Source: Cyanobium sp.
Lineage (GTDB): Bacteria > Cyanobacteriota > Cyanobacteriia > PCC-6307 > Cyanobiaceae
Direction: 5' to 3'
Assembly: GCA_014191535.1 (NCBI GenBank)
Contig: BJHC01000063.1
Coordinates: forward strand, 1,878-7,543
Length of the DNA stretch: 5,666 nucleotides
Positions 1 to 5,082 of this stretch are shown piece by piece. The stretch's first letter is position 1. Each line of letters opens with the position of its first letter. The notes under the pieces were generated by a model that saw only the letters and a program-made list of their open reading frames with translations, was not told the origin of the DNA and did not search any database. Position numbers and translations under genes: made by a program.

Positions 1-83
1 GCCACTGCCCACCTGGCTTGAGTGCCGGCGGGCCTGCGGCCAACGGCCGGCGCCCCTGCCCGAGGCCTGAGGACCAGCTTTGT

Positions 84-128
84 GTATCAGTTGAAACCAG
101 AATTGGGCCGTTTCGTAGCTGTTGCTAC
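84..128 (+). promoter_or_regulatory. NtcA-binding boxes upstream of amt
   Basis: Positions 115-128 read GTAGCTGTTGCTAC. This is a perfect match to the cyanobacterial NtcA consensus GTA-N8-TAC, with 5-bp inverted arms GTAGC/GCTAC. A weaker site at 84-97, GTATCAGTTGAAAC, fits the relaxed core GT-N10-AC with one mismatch to the full consensus. The two centres are 31 bp apart, about three helical turns. NtcA is the global nitrogen regulator and activates ammonium transporter genes under nitrogen limitation, so the context fits. The perfect box ends 50 bp before the chosen amt ATG. No clean TA-N3-T -10 element lies at the usual 22-23 bp downstream of either box, so the start of transcription is unclear. 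The boxes are read directly from sequence; their function is inferred. Confidence 0.72.
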
Positions 129-178
129 CGGAGGTGCGCCGCGGCTCTCAGCAGGGTGCAGCCACTTCAAGCGGTCCG

Positions 179-1450
179 ATGCCCATCAGCCTGTTTGCCG
201 CTGACACGGCCCTGCGCAGCGCCAACAACGGCTTCGTGCTGCTCAGCGCCGCCCTGGTGCTGATGATGACGCCCGCCCTGGCCCTGTTTTATGCGGGCTT
301 TGTGCGCAGCCGCAACGTGCTCAACACGATGGTGATGAGCTTCGCCGCCATGGGGCTGGTGAGCGTGTTGTGGGTGCTGTTCGGCTACAGCCTGGCCTTC
401 TCCCCCGGCCAGGGGGCCCTGGCCCCGTTCATCGGCGGGCTGCAGTGGGCGGGGCTGAGCAACTGGTCGGCCCCCTACGGCGACGGCCAACTCAGCCACG
501 GCGCCGTGGCCTTCTTCCAGCTCACCTTCGCGATCATCACGCCGGCCCTGATCTCCGGCGCGGTGGTGGAGCGGATGAACTTCCGCGCCTGGCTGCTGTT
601 CGTGCTGCTGTGGAGCACGGTGATCTACCTGCCCCTGGCCCACATGGTGTGGGGCCCAGGCGGCTTCCTGGGGCCCGATGGCCTCGGCGCCCTCGACTTC
701 GCCGGTGGCCTGGTGGTGGAGATGGCCTCCGGCGTGGGGGCCGCCGTGGCCGCCGCCGTGGTGGGGGGCCGCCGCCATCACCCGGCCCAGGTGGCGCCGC
801 CCCACAACGTGCCCTTCATCCTGCTGGGGGCCGGCCTGCTCTGGTTTGGCTGGTTTGGCTTCAACGGCGGCAGCGGCCTGGTGGCCGGCAACCTGGCCTC
901 CCTGGCTTGCCTCACCACCAACAGCGCCGGCGCCGCAGCGGCCCTGGGCTGGATGCTGATCGAAACGCTGCAACGGGGCAAACCCACCGCCGTGGGCGTC
1001 GCCACCGGGGCGGTGGCGGGCCTGGTGGCGATCACCCCGGCCGCGGGCTATGTGAGCCCGATCGGTGCCCTGCTGATCGGTTTTGCGGCGGCGATCGTGT
1101 GCAACACCGCGCTGCAACTCAAAAACCGCTCCCGCCTTGACGACAGCCTGGATGTGCTGCCGGTGCACGGCGTGGCTGGGCTGCTGGGGATCCTGCTCAC
1201 CGGCGTTCTGGCCCTCAAGGCCGTGAACCCCGCCGGCGCCGATGGGCTGCTGGCCGGCAACCCCAGCCAACTGCTGATCCAGCTCAAGGCCGCCGGCTTC
1301 ACGGCCCTGTGGGTGGGGGTGGGCACCTATGCGGTGCTGCAGCTGGTGAAAGCGGTGCTACCCCTGCGGGTGAGCGGCAACGAAGAGCAGCAGGGGCTCG
1401 ACATCAACGCCCATGGCGAAGAGGCCTACAACAGCGAATTCACCGTTTAA
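179..1450 (+). CDS. amt: Ammonium transporter (Amt/MEP/Rh family)
   Basis: This 423-residue inner-membrane protein moves ammonium into the cell and fits the usual 11-helix Amt fold. Family motifs appear in order: LVLMMTPALALFYAGFVRSRN (about 27-46), FFQLTFA (112-118), DFAGG (173-177), PHNVPF (208-213), GWFGFNGGS (224-232), the second twin-His in VHGVAG (His330), and the C-terminal regulatory tail with GLDINAHGEEAY (406-417). Phe117 and Phe228 correspond to the E. coli AmtB Phe gate (F107, F215), and Ser232 to S219. The first twin-His position (AmtB H168) is Glu181 (codon 719-721), which is unusual. The ATG at 179 is chosen because homology begins just after it; the frame runs up to a TTG at 122, but that lies across the NtcA box. 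No good Shine-Dalgarno sequence precedes it. The N-terminus is short, without an obvious cleaved signal peptide. Control by NtcA is likely. Confidence 0.95.
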   Translation: MPISLFAADTALRSANNGFVLLSAALVLMMTPALALFYAGFVRSRNVLNTMVMSFAAMGLVSVLWVLFGYSLAFSPGQGALAPFIGGLQWAGLSNWSAPYGDGQLSHGAVAFFQLTFAIITPALISGAVVERMNFRAWLLFVLLWSTVIYLPLAHMVWGPGGFLGPDGLGALDFAGGLVVEMASGVGAAVAAAVVGGRRHHPAQVAPPHNVPFILLGAGLLWFGWFGFNGGSGLVAGNLASLACLTTNSAGAAAALGWMLIETLQRGKPTAVGVATGAVAGLVAITPAAGYVSPIGALLIGFAAAIVCNTALQLKNRSRLDDSLDVLPVHGVAGLLGILLTGVLALKAVNPAGADGLLAGNPSQLLIQLKAAGFTALWVGVGTYAVLQLVKAVLPLRVSGNEEQQGLDINAHGEEAYNSEFTV

Positions 1451-1901
1451 CCATCGAGAGCAGCAGGGGCCAGCCGCCGCGCCGCAGCAGCTCCAGCAGG
1501 TGCACCCCCACCGCCAGCGCCAGCGCCAACCAAGCCAGCAGGTGCACGTGATAGGCCAGGTGGTGCAGCTGCCCCTCCCGCAGCCAGTCCTCCTGCATCG
1601 CCTTACCGCTGCCCACCGCCAGGGCCAGGGCCAACAGCGGCAGGGCATTGCCCACCTGGCGCAAGCGCCAGCGCCCGATGCTCAGGGCGTACAGGCCAAA
1701 CAGCAGCGCCACGGGCCACAGGGCCACGCCGATGCTGCCGTGCAGATCGATCCAATCCCCCGGCAGCACAAACGGCAACCGGCCCCAGCGGCCGTCGTAG
1801 CGGCTGTACACCACCAGCCCACTCAGCCAGGCCAGGGGCAGCAGGGCCGCCGTCAGGCCATGCAACAACCGCAGCAGGGAGGGCTGAGAGGGGCGGGGCA
1901 C
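1440..1901 (-). CDS. b561-like four-helix membrane protein (putative cytochrome b)
   Basis: This is a 153-residue, strongly hydrophobic protein with four predicted membrane segments at about 8-32, 52-74, 84-100 and 114-138. Histidines that could ligate haem sit in or next to helices: His14 (RLLHGL), His54 (DLHGS), a cluster at 113-120 (HHLAYHVH), and His134 (GVHLLELL). This arrangement resembles bacterial cytochrome b561 and the cytochrome b subunits of Ni-Fe hydrogenases, so a role as a membrane electron carrier is plausible, but no partner protein is adjacent. The start is a GTG, the first start codon after an in-frame TAG; no Shine-Dalgarno sequence is visible. The gene is convergent with amt and its last 11 bp overlap the amt 3' end, leaving no room for a separate terminator. 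A gene of the same general fold that does not bind haem cannot be excluded. Confidence 0.7.
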   Translation of the reverse strand: MPRPSQPSLLRLLHGLTAALLPLAWLSGLVVYSRYDGRWGRLPFVLPGDWIDLHGSIGVALWPVALLFGLYALSIGRWRLRQVGNALPLLALALAVGSGKAMQEDWLREGQLHHLAYHVHLLAWLALALAVGVHLLELLRRGGWPLLLSMVKR

Positions 1902-1952
1902 AACGGCTGTGCAGGCAGGCCCGGAACCCTAGGAAGCCTTGCTGAACCCGTG

Positions 1953-2225
1953 ATGTTCTCCACTGATTTGATCCGCTGGCTGTGCTGCCGCCGCGGCAAC
2001 CCGCACGCCTGGGCCGCCTTCGAGCAGGGGGCCTGGCTGGCGGAACTGGAGTTGCTGGAGCTGGGGGACGCCGCGCAGCGGCGGGCCCGGCAGGCCGGCG
2101 GCTACGCGGGAGAGCTGTTCGATCTGATGGTCACCATTGCCGATGTGCTCGAGCGGGAGCACGGCTGGAGCCCCGAGCAATCGGAGGCCTGGCTCAGCCG
2201 CATGGGGGTCTGGGAGGAGCCCTGA
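1953..2225 (+). CDS. Hypothetical 90-residue protein
   Basis: I do not recognise this family. The product is 90 residues, soluble and mostly helical in character. It starts MFSTDLIRWLCCRRGNPHAW with a Cys-Cys pair at 11-12, continues with a Leu/Glu-rich stretch (about 29-37), and ends in a tryptophan-containing acidic C-terminus (GVWEEP). The codon pattern, with GC-rich third positions, matches neighbouring genes and supports real coding. The frame is open further upstream, but that part runs antisense through the b561-like gene. The ATG at 1953 is preceded by AGGAAG (1931-1936), 16 bases away, which is longer than ideal; GTG at 1950 is an equal alternative. It is divergent from the b561-like gene (51 bp between them) and 134 bp ahead of ocp. 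Function unknown. Confidence 0.6.
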   Translation: MFSTDLIRWLCCRRGNPHAWAAFEQGAWLAELELLELGDAAQRRARQAGGYAGELFDLMVTIADVLEREHGWSPEQSEAWLSRMGVWEEP

Positions 2226-2280
2226 AACCGCCCACGCAGCCCACCCACACACCCACCCCGCAGCCCGAACAACGCACAAC

Positions 2281-2350
2281 TACAGCGATTTGGGCAATAT
2301 CAAAAAATGTTTCCCGTGCTACGATTTGAAAAGTTCCTTAACATTTGGGA
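2281..2350 (+). promoter_or_regulatory. Probable promoter and leader of the ocp operon
   Basis: This AT-richer stretch stands out against the GC-rich surroundings and is the only long intergenic space before ocp. TACGAT at 2320-2325 is a possible -10 element (4 of 6 matches to TATAAT), but no good -35 lies 16-18 bp upstream, so assignment is tentative. A 7-bp inverted repeat, AAATGTT (2305-2311) and AACATTT (2340-2346), flanks the candidate -10. The ocp ATG at 2360 has only a weak GGGA (2347-2350) in Shine-Dalgarno position. Bases 2226-2280 just upstream are C-rich (repeated CCCAC) and show nothing recognisable. Confidence 0.4.
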
Positions 2351-2359
2351 TCGGCCCGC

Positions 2360-3313
2360 ATGTTCACCCTCGCTAAAGCCTCCCAAATCTTTCCCGACAC
2401 CCGCTCCGCGGATGTGGTGCCCGCGATCACGGCCCGCTTCAAGCTGCTCAGCGCTGAAGACCAGCTGGCCCTGATCTGGTACGCCTACCTCGAGATGGGC
2501 CGCACCATCACGATCGCCGCCCCGGCCGCCGCCCGGATGCAGTTCGCCGAGGGCGTGCTCAACGAGATCAAGGCGATGGACTTTGTCCAGCAGAGCCAGG
2601 TGATGTGCGACCTGGCCAACCGCGCCGACACCCCCATCGGTCGCTCCTATTCCAACTGGTCGGTGAACATCAAGCTGGGCTTCTGGTATCAGCTGGGCCA
2701 GTGGATGGCCGCCGGCTCCGTGGCCCCGATCCCCGAGGGCTACCAGCTCTCCGCCAACGCCGCCGCCGTGCTGCGTTCCGTGCAGGAGGTGGAGCAGGGC
2801 CAGCAGATCACCCTGCTGCGCAATTTCGTGGTGGACATGGGCTTTGACCCCGCCAAAGGCGAAGGCCAGCGGGTGATGGAGCCGGTGATCCCCCCCACAC
2901 CGGAAGAGCAGCGCAAGAAGGTGTTCATCGAGGGGGTGATCAACCCCACGGTGAACAGCTACATGGATCTGCTGAACGCCAACGACTTCGACAACCTGAT
3001 CCAGCTGTTCCTGCCCGACGGCGCCCTGCAGCCCCCCTTCCAGAAGCCGATCGTGGGCACCGAGGCCATCCTGCGCTTCTTCCGGGAGGACTGCCAAAAC
3101 CTGCGCCTGCTGCCCGAGCGGGGCTTCGCCGAACCCACCGACGGCGACTTCACACAGATCAAGGTCACCGGCAAGGTGCAGACCCCCTGGTTCGGTGCCG
3201 GCATCGGCATGAACGTGGCCTGGCGCTTCCTGCTCAACCCCGAAGGCAAGATCTACTTCGTGGCCATTGATCTGCTGGCCTCCCCGGCCGAACTGCTCAA
3301 ATTCGCCCGTTGA
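2360..3313 (+). CDS. ocp: Orange carotenoid protein (OCP)
   Basis: OCP is a soluble blue-light photoreceptor that binds one keto-carotenoid, docks on phycobilisomes when activated and quenches excess excitation as heat. The product is 317 residues, the same length as Synechocystis OCP, and aligns end to end. The N-terminal all-helical domain (about 1-160) has carotenoid-tunnel residues Trp40, Tyr43, Asn103 and Trp109, equivalent to W41, Y44, N104 and W110. A charged linker spans about 161-190. The C-terminal NTF2-like domain (about 191-317) keeps Tyr201 and Trp288, which hydrogen-bond the carotenoid keto group, and Trp277. Arg154 matches R155 of the interdomain salt bridge, but its partner (E244) is Asp244 here. 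An in-frame TTG at 2345 is rejected because family homology begins at the ATG at 2360. It is the first gene of an ocp-crtW-frp operon. The presence of frp suggests an OCP1-type protein that depends on FRP for recovery. Confidence 0.97.
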   Translation: MFTLAKASQIFPDTRSADVVPAITARFKLLSAEDQLALIWYAYLEMGRTITIAAPAAARMQFAEGVLNEIKAMDFVQQSQVMCDLANRADTPIGRSYSNWSVNIKLGFWYQLGQWMAAGSVAPIPEGYQLSANAAAVLRSVQEVEQGQQITLLRNFVVDMGFDPAKGEGQRVMEPVIPPTPEEQRKKVFIEGVINPTVNSYMDLLNANDFDNLIQLFLPDGALQPPFQKPIVGTEAILRFFREDCQNLRLLPERGFAEPTDGDFTQIKVTGKVQTPWFGAGIGMNVAWRFLLNPEGKIYFVAIDLLASPAELLKFAR

Positions 3314-4038
3314 AGCCAGCCACAGGCCTGAGCCTGGCGTTGCTGCTGCTGTTGGGCTGGGGGGCCTCCACCCTCGGCCTGCTGTCCACGGATCTGGCCC
3401 AGTGGCCCTGGTGGCTGCTGGGCTTCGCCGTGCTGCTGCGCACCCTGCTGCAAACCGGCCTGTTCATCGTGGGGCACGACGCCATGCACGGTGTGCTGGT
3501 GCCGCGCCATCCCCGCTGGAACCATGCCCTGGGGGCCTGCGCCCTTGGGCTCTATGCAGGCTTGGCCTACGGCGAGTGCCGGCAGCAGCACCAGCGCCAT
3601 CACCGCTGCACCGCCAGCCGCCACGATCCCGACTTCCACCCCGATCCGGCCGCCGGGCCGGGCCGCTGGTACCTGCGCTTCATGGCCGGCTATCTGAGCC
3701 CGGGGCAGATGGGGCGGTTGCTGGGCTGGTGGGGGGCGCTGCTGCTGCTGAGTTGGCCCGCCAACCCCGGCAGCGGGGCCAATCTGCTGTTGTTCTGCAC
3801 CCTGCCCCTGCTGCTGAGCTCGCTGCAGCTGTTCCTGTTTGGCACCTATCTGCCGCACCGCGTGCAGCGCTCACCCCACGGCGCCACGGCGCCAGCCAGC
3901 CTGGATTGGCCGGCCTGGCTGTCGCTGCTGGCCTGCTTCCACTTCGGCTACCACCGGGAACACCACGAACACCCGGAGCTGGCCTGGTTCGAGCTGCCCA
4001 GCGCGCGGCGTCAGAGGCGGCAACTCGCGCGGCTCTGA
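3310..4038 (+). CDS. crtW: Beta-carotene ketolase, CrtW type
   Basis: CrtW is a membrane-bound di-iron oxygenase that adds keto groups at C4/C4' of beta-carotene, giving echinenone and canthaxanthin. The 242-residue product has the histidine boxes of the fatty-acid-hydroxylase-like fold: HDAMH (56-60), HQRHH (94-98), and HFGYHREHH (211-219). It also shows family signatures GLFIVGHDAMHGV (50-62), FGTYLPH (177-183) and EHHEHPELAW (217-226), close to the Nostoc CrtW pattern. Hydrophobic segments lie at about 7-25, 33-55, 136-150 and 157-180. The start is a TTG whose last two bases begin the ocp stop (TTGA, 3310-3313). No Shine-Dalgarno sequence is seen, so translation is probably coupled to ocp. 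No in-frame ATG precedes the first hydrophobic segment. By context it supplies the keto-carotenoid that OCP needs. A hydroxylase (CrtR/CrtZ) is less likely given these signatures. Confidence 0.93.
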   Translation: MKPATGLSLALLLLLGWGASTLGLLSTDLAQWPWWLLGFAVLLRTLLQTGLFIVGHDAMHGVLVPRHPRWNHALGACALGLYAGLAYGECRQQHQRHHRCTASRHDPDFHPDPAAGPGRWYLRFMAGYLSPGQMGRLLGWWGALLLLSWPANPGSGANLLLFCTLPLLLSSLQLFLFGTYLPHRVQRSPHGATAPASLDWPAWLSLLACFHFGYHREHHEHPELAWFELPSARRQRRQLARL

Positions 4039-4076
4039 CAACATGAGTAGCGTCGAACACAACGGAGGTTGGGTCG

Positions 4077-4406
4077 ATGGTGGAGCAGGCGATCGAGGGT
4101 TGGACAGCCACCGAACAAGCCATCGCCGAGCGGGCCTTTGAGCAGGCCTACGGCCGCGCCATCAGCCAACTCACCGCCACCCTGCAGGCCAAAGCGCAGG
4201 CCCTCAGTTCCGCCGAATCGATCTGGCAGTTCCACGATTTCCTGAGCATTGAGCGCCACACCATCGAGGGGCGCTTCGCCTTTCAGCTCGAGGGCATCCT
4301 GTTTGTGTTCGCCAGCCTGGTGAAAGAGGGGCTGCTGCAGCTGGATGAACTGAGTGGGTTGGAGTCCGAAAAGCTGGCCAAGGTGTCGGCCATGTCGCGC
4401 TTCTGA
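4077..4406 (+). CDS. frp: Fluorescence recovery protein (FRP)
   Basis: FRP binds photoactivated red OCP through its C-terminal domain, speeds its return to the orange state and helps release it from the phycobilisome. The product is 109 residues, the usual cyanobacterial FRP length, and is almost wholly helical. It contains the family core WQFHDFLSIERHTIEGRF (50-67). Residues described as important in Synechocystis FRP fall at identical numbers: Trp50, His53, Asp54 and Arg60 at the dimer interface, and Phe76 and Lys102 in the OCP-contacting head region. GGAGG at 4064-4068 lies 8 bases before the ATG, the strongest Shine-Dalgarno sequence in the window. This suggests independent, efficient initiation, in contrast to crtW. 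It is third in the operon, 38 bp after crtW. Confidence 0.95.
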   Translation: MVEQAIEGWTATEQAIAERAFEQAYGRAISQLTATLQAKAQALSSAESIWQFHDFLSIERHTIEGRFAFQLEGILFVFASLVKEGLLQLDELSGLESEKLAKVSAMSRF

Positions 4407-4433
4407 GGGTCGGCGGCGCCAGCAGCGGTCGCC

Positions 4434-4461
4434 ACGGCCTCTGTAAAACGGCCTCTGTAAA
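4434..4461 (+). repeat. Perfect tandem duplication of a 14-bp unit
   Basis: The unit ACGGCCTCTGTAAA occurs twice head to tail (4434-4447 and 4448-4461) without mismatch, 28 bp after the frp stop. It may be a replication-slippage duplication. Each copy ends in TGTAAA, which could serve as a weak -10 element, but this is speculative. Confidence 0.95.
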
Positions 4462-4554
4462 CCTGTCGTGATGGTGTCGTTCTGAAGCTCTCCCGGCCGC
4501 ACCGATGAAGATGAGCGGGATCGCCCGAGGCTCCTGTCCGGCGATCCTGAGAGA

Positions 4555-4583
4555 CCCAAGCTTCGCGGCAGCGGGGCTTTTTT
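4555..4583 (+). terminator. Candidate Rho-independent terminator downstream of frp
   Basis: CCC (4555-4557) can pair with GGG (4573-4575), and GCT (4560-4562) with AGC (4570-4572), closing a TCGCGGC loop with a two-A bulge. The stem is followed by GC and a run of six T (4578-4583), the only T6 in the window. The stem is short and bulged, so strength is uncertain. It lies about 150 bases after the frp stop and could end the ocp-crtW-frp transcript or a short RNA from within this region. An 8-bp inverted repeat (4518-4547) just upstream would form a second hairpin in the same RNA. Confidence 0.45.
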
Positions 4584-4768
4584 ATGGCCCGCAGCGCTGC
4601 CAAAAGCCGCCGGGCGGTGTGCTGTGGCCTAGGGTGAAGGTGATTCAACGATCACTCTTCAGCGGGTTTCTTCCCATCGGGGCGAGCTCCAACGGATTTC
4701 TCCACTTCGGCCAGCGACTTTCTCAGGATTATTCGAAGAATCGGATCCAGATTTCATTCATTTCTTTC

Positions 4769-5050
4769 ATGACGATCTACGTCGGCAACCTTTCCTTCGA
4801 TGCGGAGGCTGAGGATGTGCAGCACCTGTTCGGGGAATACGGCACCGTGAAAAAGTGCACCCTGCCCCTCGATCGCGAAACCGGCCGCAAGCGGGGCTTC
4901 GCTTTTGTGGACATGTCCAGCGATGCCGAGGAAACCAAGGCCATCGACGATCTCCAGAACGTGGAGTGGATGGGCCGCAGCATCCGCGTCAACAAAGCCG
5001 AGCCGCGTCCCAGTGGCGGCGGTGGTGGCGGTGGCGGCAACCGCTGGTGA
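4769..5050 (+). CDS. RNA-binding protein with one RRM domain and glycine-rich tail
   Basis: This is a 93-residue cytoplasmic protein of the cyanobacterial Rbp type: a single RRM (about 2-78) followed by a short glycine tail. RNP2 is IYVGNL (3-8) and RNP1 is RGFAFVDM (42-49), with aromatic residues Tyr4, Phe44 and Phe46 at RNA-contact positions. Helix 1 (about 13-24) and the linker ETGRKRGFAFVDM are typical. The tail is eight glycines then NRW (83-93), encoded by GGC/GGT repeats at 5015-5038. Family members bind single-stranded RNA, and several are cold-induced. The ATG at 4769 is chosen because RRM homology starts at residue 2. There is no Shine-Dalgarno sequence; the 18 bases before it are pyrimidine-rich (TTTCATTCATTTCTTTC). 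Which rbp paralogue it is cannot be decided from this sequence. Confidence 0.95.
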   Translation: MTIYVGNLSFDAEAEDVQHLFGEYGTVKKCTLPLDRETGRKRGFAFVDMSSDAEETKAIDDLQNVEWMGRSIRVNKAEPRPSGGGGGGGGNRW

Positions 5051-5057
5051 ACCGGCC

Positions 5058-5082
5058 TGAGCCTCAGCTCAGCTGAGGCTCA
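5058..5082. terminator. Perfect 11-bp hairpin between convergent genes
   Basis: TGAGCCTCAGC (5058-5068) and GCTGAGGCTCA (5072-5082) are exact reverse complements around a TCA loop. The hairpin starts 7 bases after the RRM stop and would form in transcripts from either strand, so it is a candidate bidirectional terminator or RNA 3'-end stabiliser. No T-run follows on either side, so it is not a classic intrinsic terminator. The last codons and stop (5069-5071) of the minus-strand 70-residue gene lie inside it. Confidence 0.6.

Larger units (their letters stand above)
4407..4768 (+). other. 362-bp gene-free region between frp and the RRM gene
   Basis: No convincing coding sequence lies here. 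Visible elements, from left to right, are: a perfect 14-bp tandem duplication (4434-4461); an 8-bp inverted repeat GGATCGCC/GGCGATCC (4518-4525, 4540-4547); a bulged hairpin followed by six T residues (4555-4583); a second, overlapping hairpin (4567-4601); a short CCGCC/GGCGG inverted repeat (4607-4617); a 16-bp imperfect operator-like repeat GTGAT-N6-ATCAC (4640-4655); and a near-palindrome (4727-4742) in the RRM leader. The right half is AT-richer and probably holds the RRM promoter. An 88-codon upstream extension of the RRM frame exists but shows no family similarity. Confidence 0.6.

Noticed and set aside
24..51. GC-rich hairpin (GCCGGC arms at 24-29 and 46-51, inner GGCC/GGCC)
   Set aside because: Such inverted repeats are expected in very GC-rich sequence. 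There is no T-run, and the gene to its left is outside the window, so a terminator call is not supported.
167..1270. Long open frame of 367 codons on the minus strand opposite amt
   Set aside because: Composition is dominated by His, Gln, Gly and Ala, typical of antisense frames in GC-rich genes. The plus strand has a clear Amt protein.
1413..1952. Upstream extension of the 90-residue protein through the b561-like gene
   Set aside because: It is Gln/His/Pro-rich and lies antisense to a gene with clear membrane helices, so the ATG at 1953 is preferred.
2300..3097. 265-codon minus-strand frame opposite ocp
   Set aside because: It is an antisense shadow of a confidently identified OCP gene, with no recognisable domain.
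3253..3858. 201-codon minus-strand frame opposite crtW
   Set aside because: Gln/Ala/Gly-rich antisense frame; crtW on the plus strand has intact histidine boxes.
4043..4141. Small plus-strand reading frame starting at ATG 4043 between crtW and frp
   Set aside because: It runs into frp in another frame, and the strong Shine-Dalgarno sequence is placed for the frp ATG at 4077.
4283..4648. 121-codon minus-strand frame across the frp end and intergenic region
   Set aside because: It overlaps frp antisense and continues through the tandem repeat and hairpins. Its Arg/Ser-rich translation resembles no family I recognise.
4640..4655. Canonical CRP/SYCRP1 site
   Set aside because: The half sites GTGA and TCAC are 8 bp apart instead of 6. 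It is kept only as an unassigned inverted repeat.
4505..4768. In-frame 88-codon N-terminal extension of the RRM protein
   Set aside because: Cyanobacterial Rbp proteins begin directly with M-[ST]-IYVGNL, and the extension crosses the T6 run, hairpins and probable promoter.
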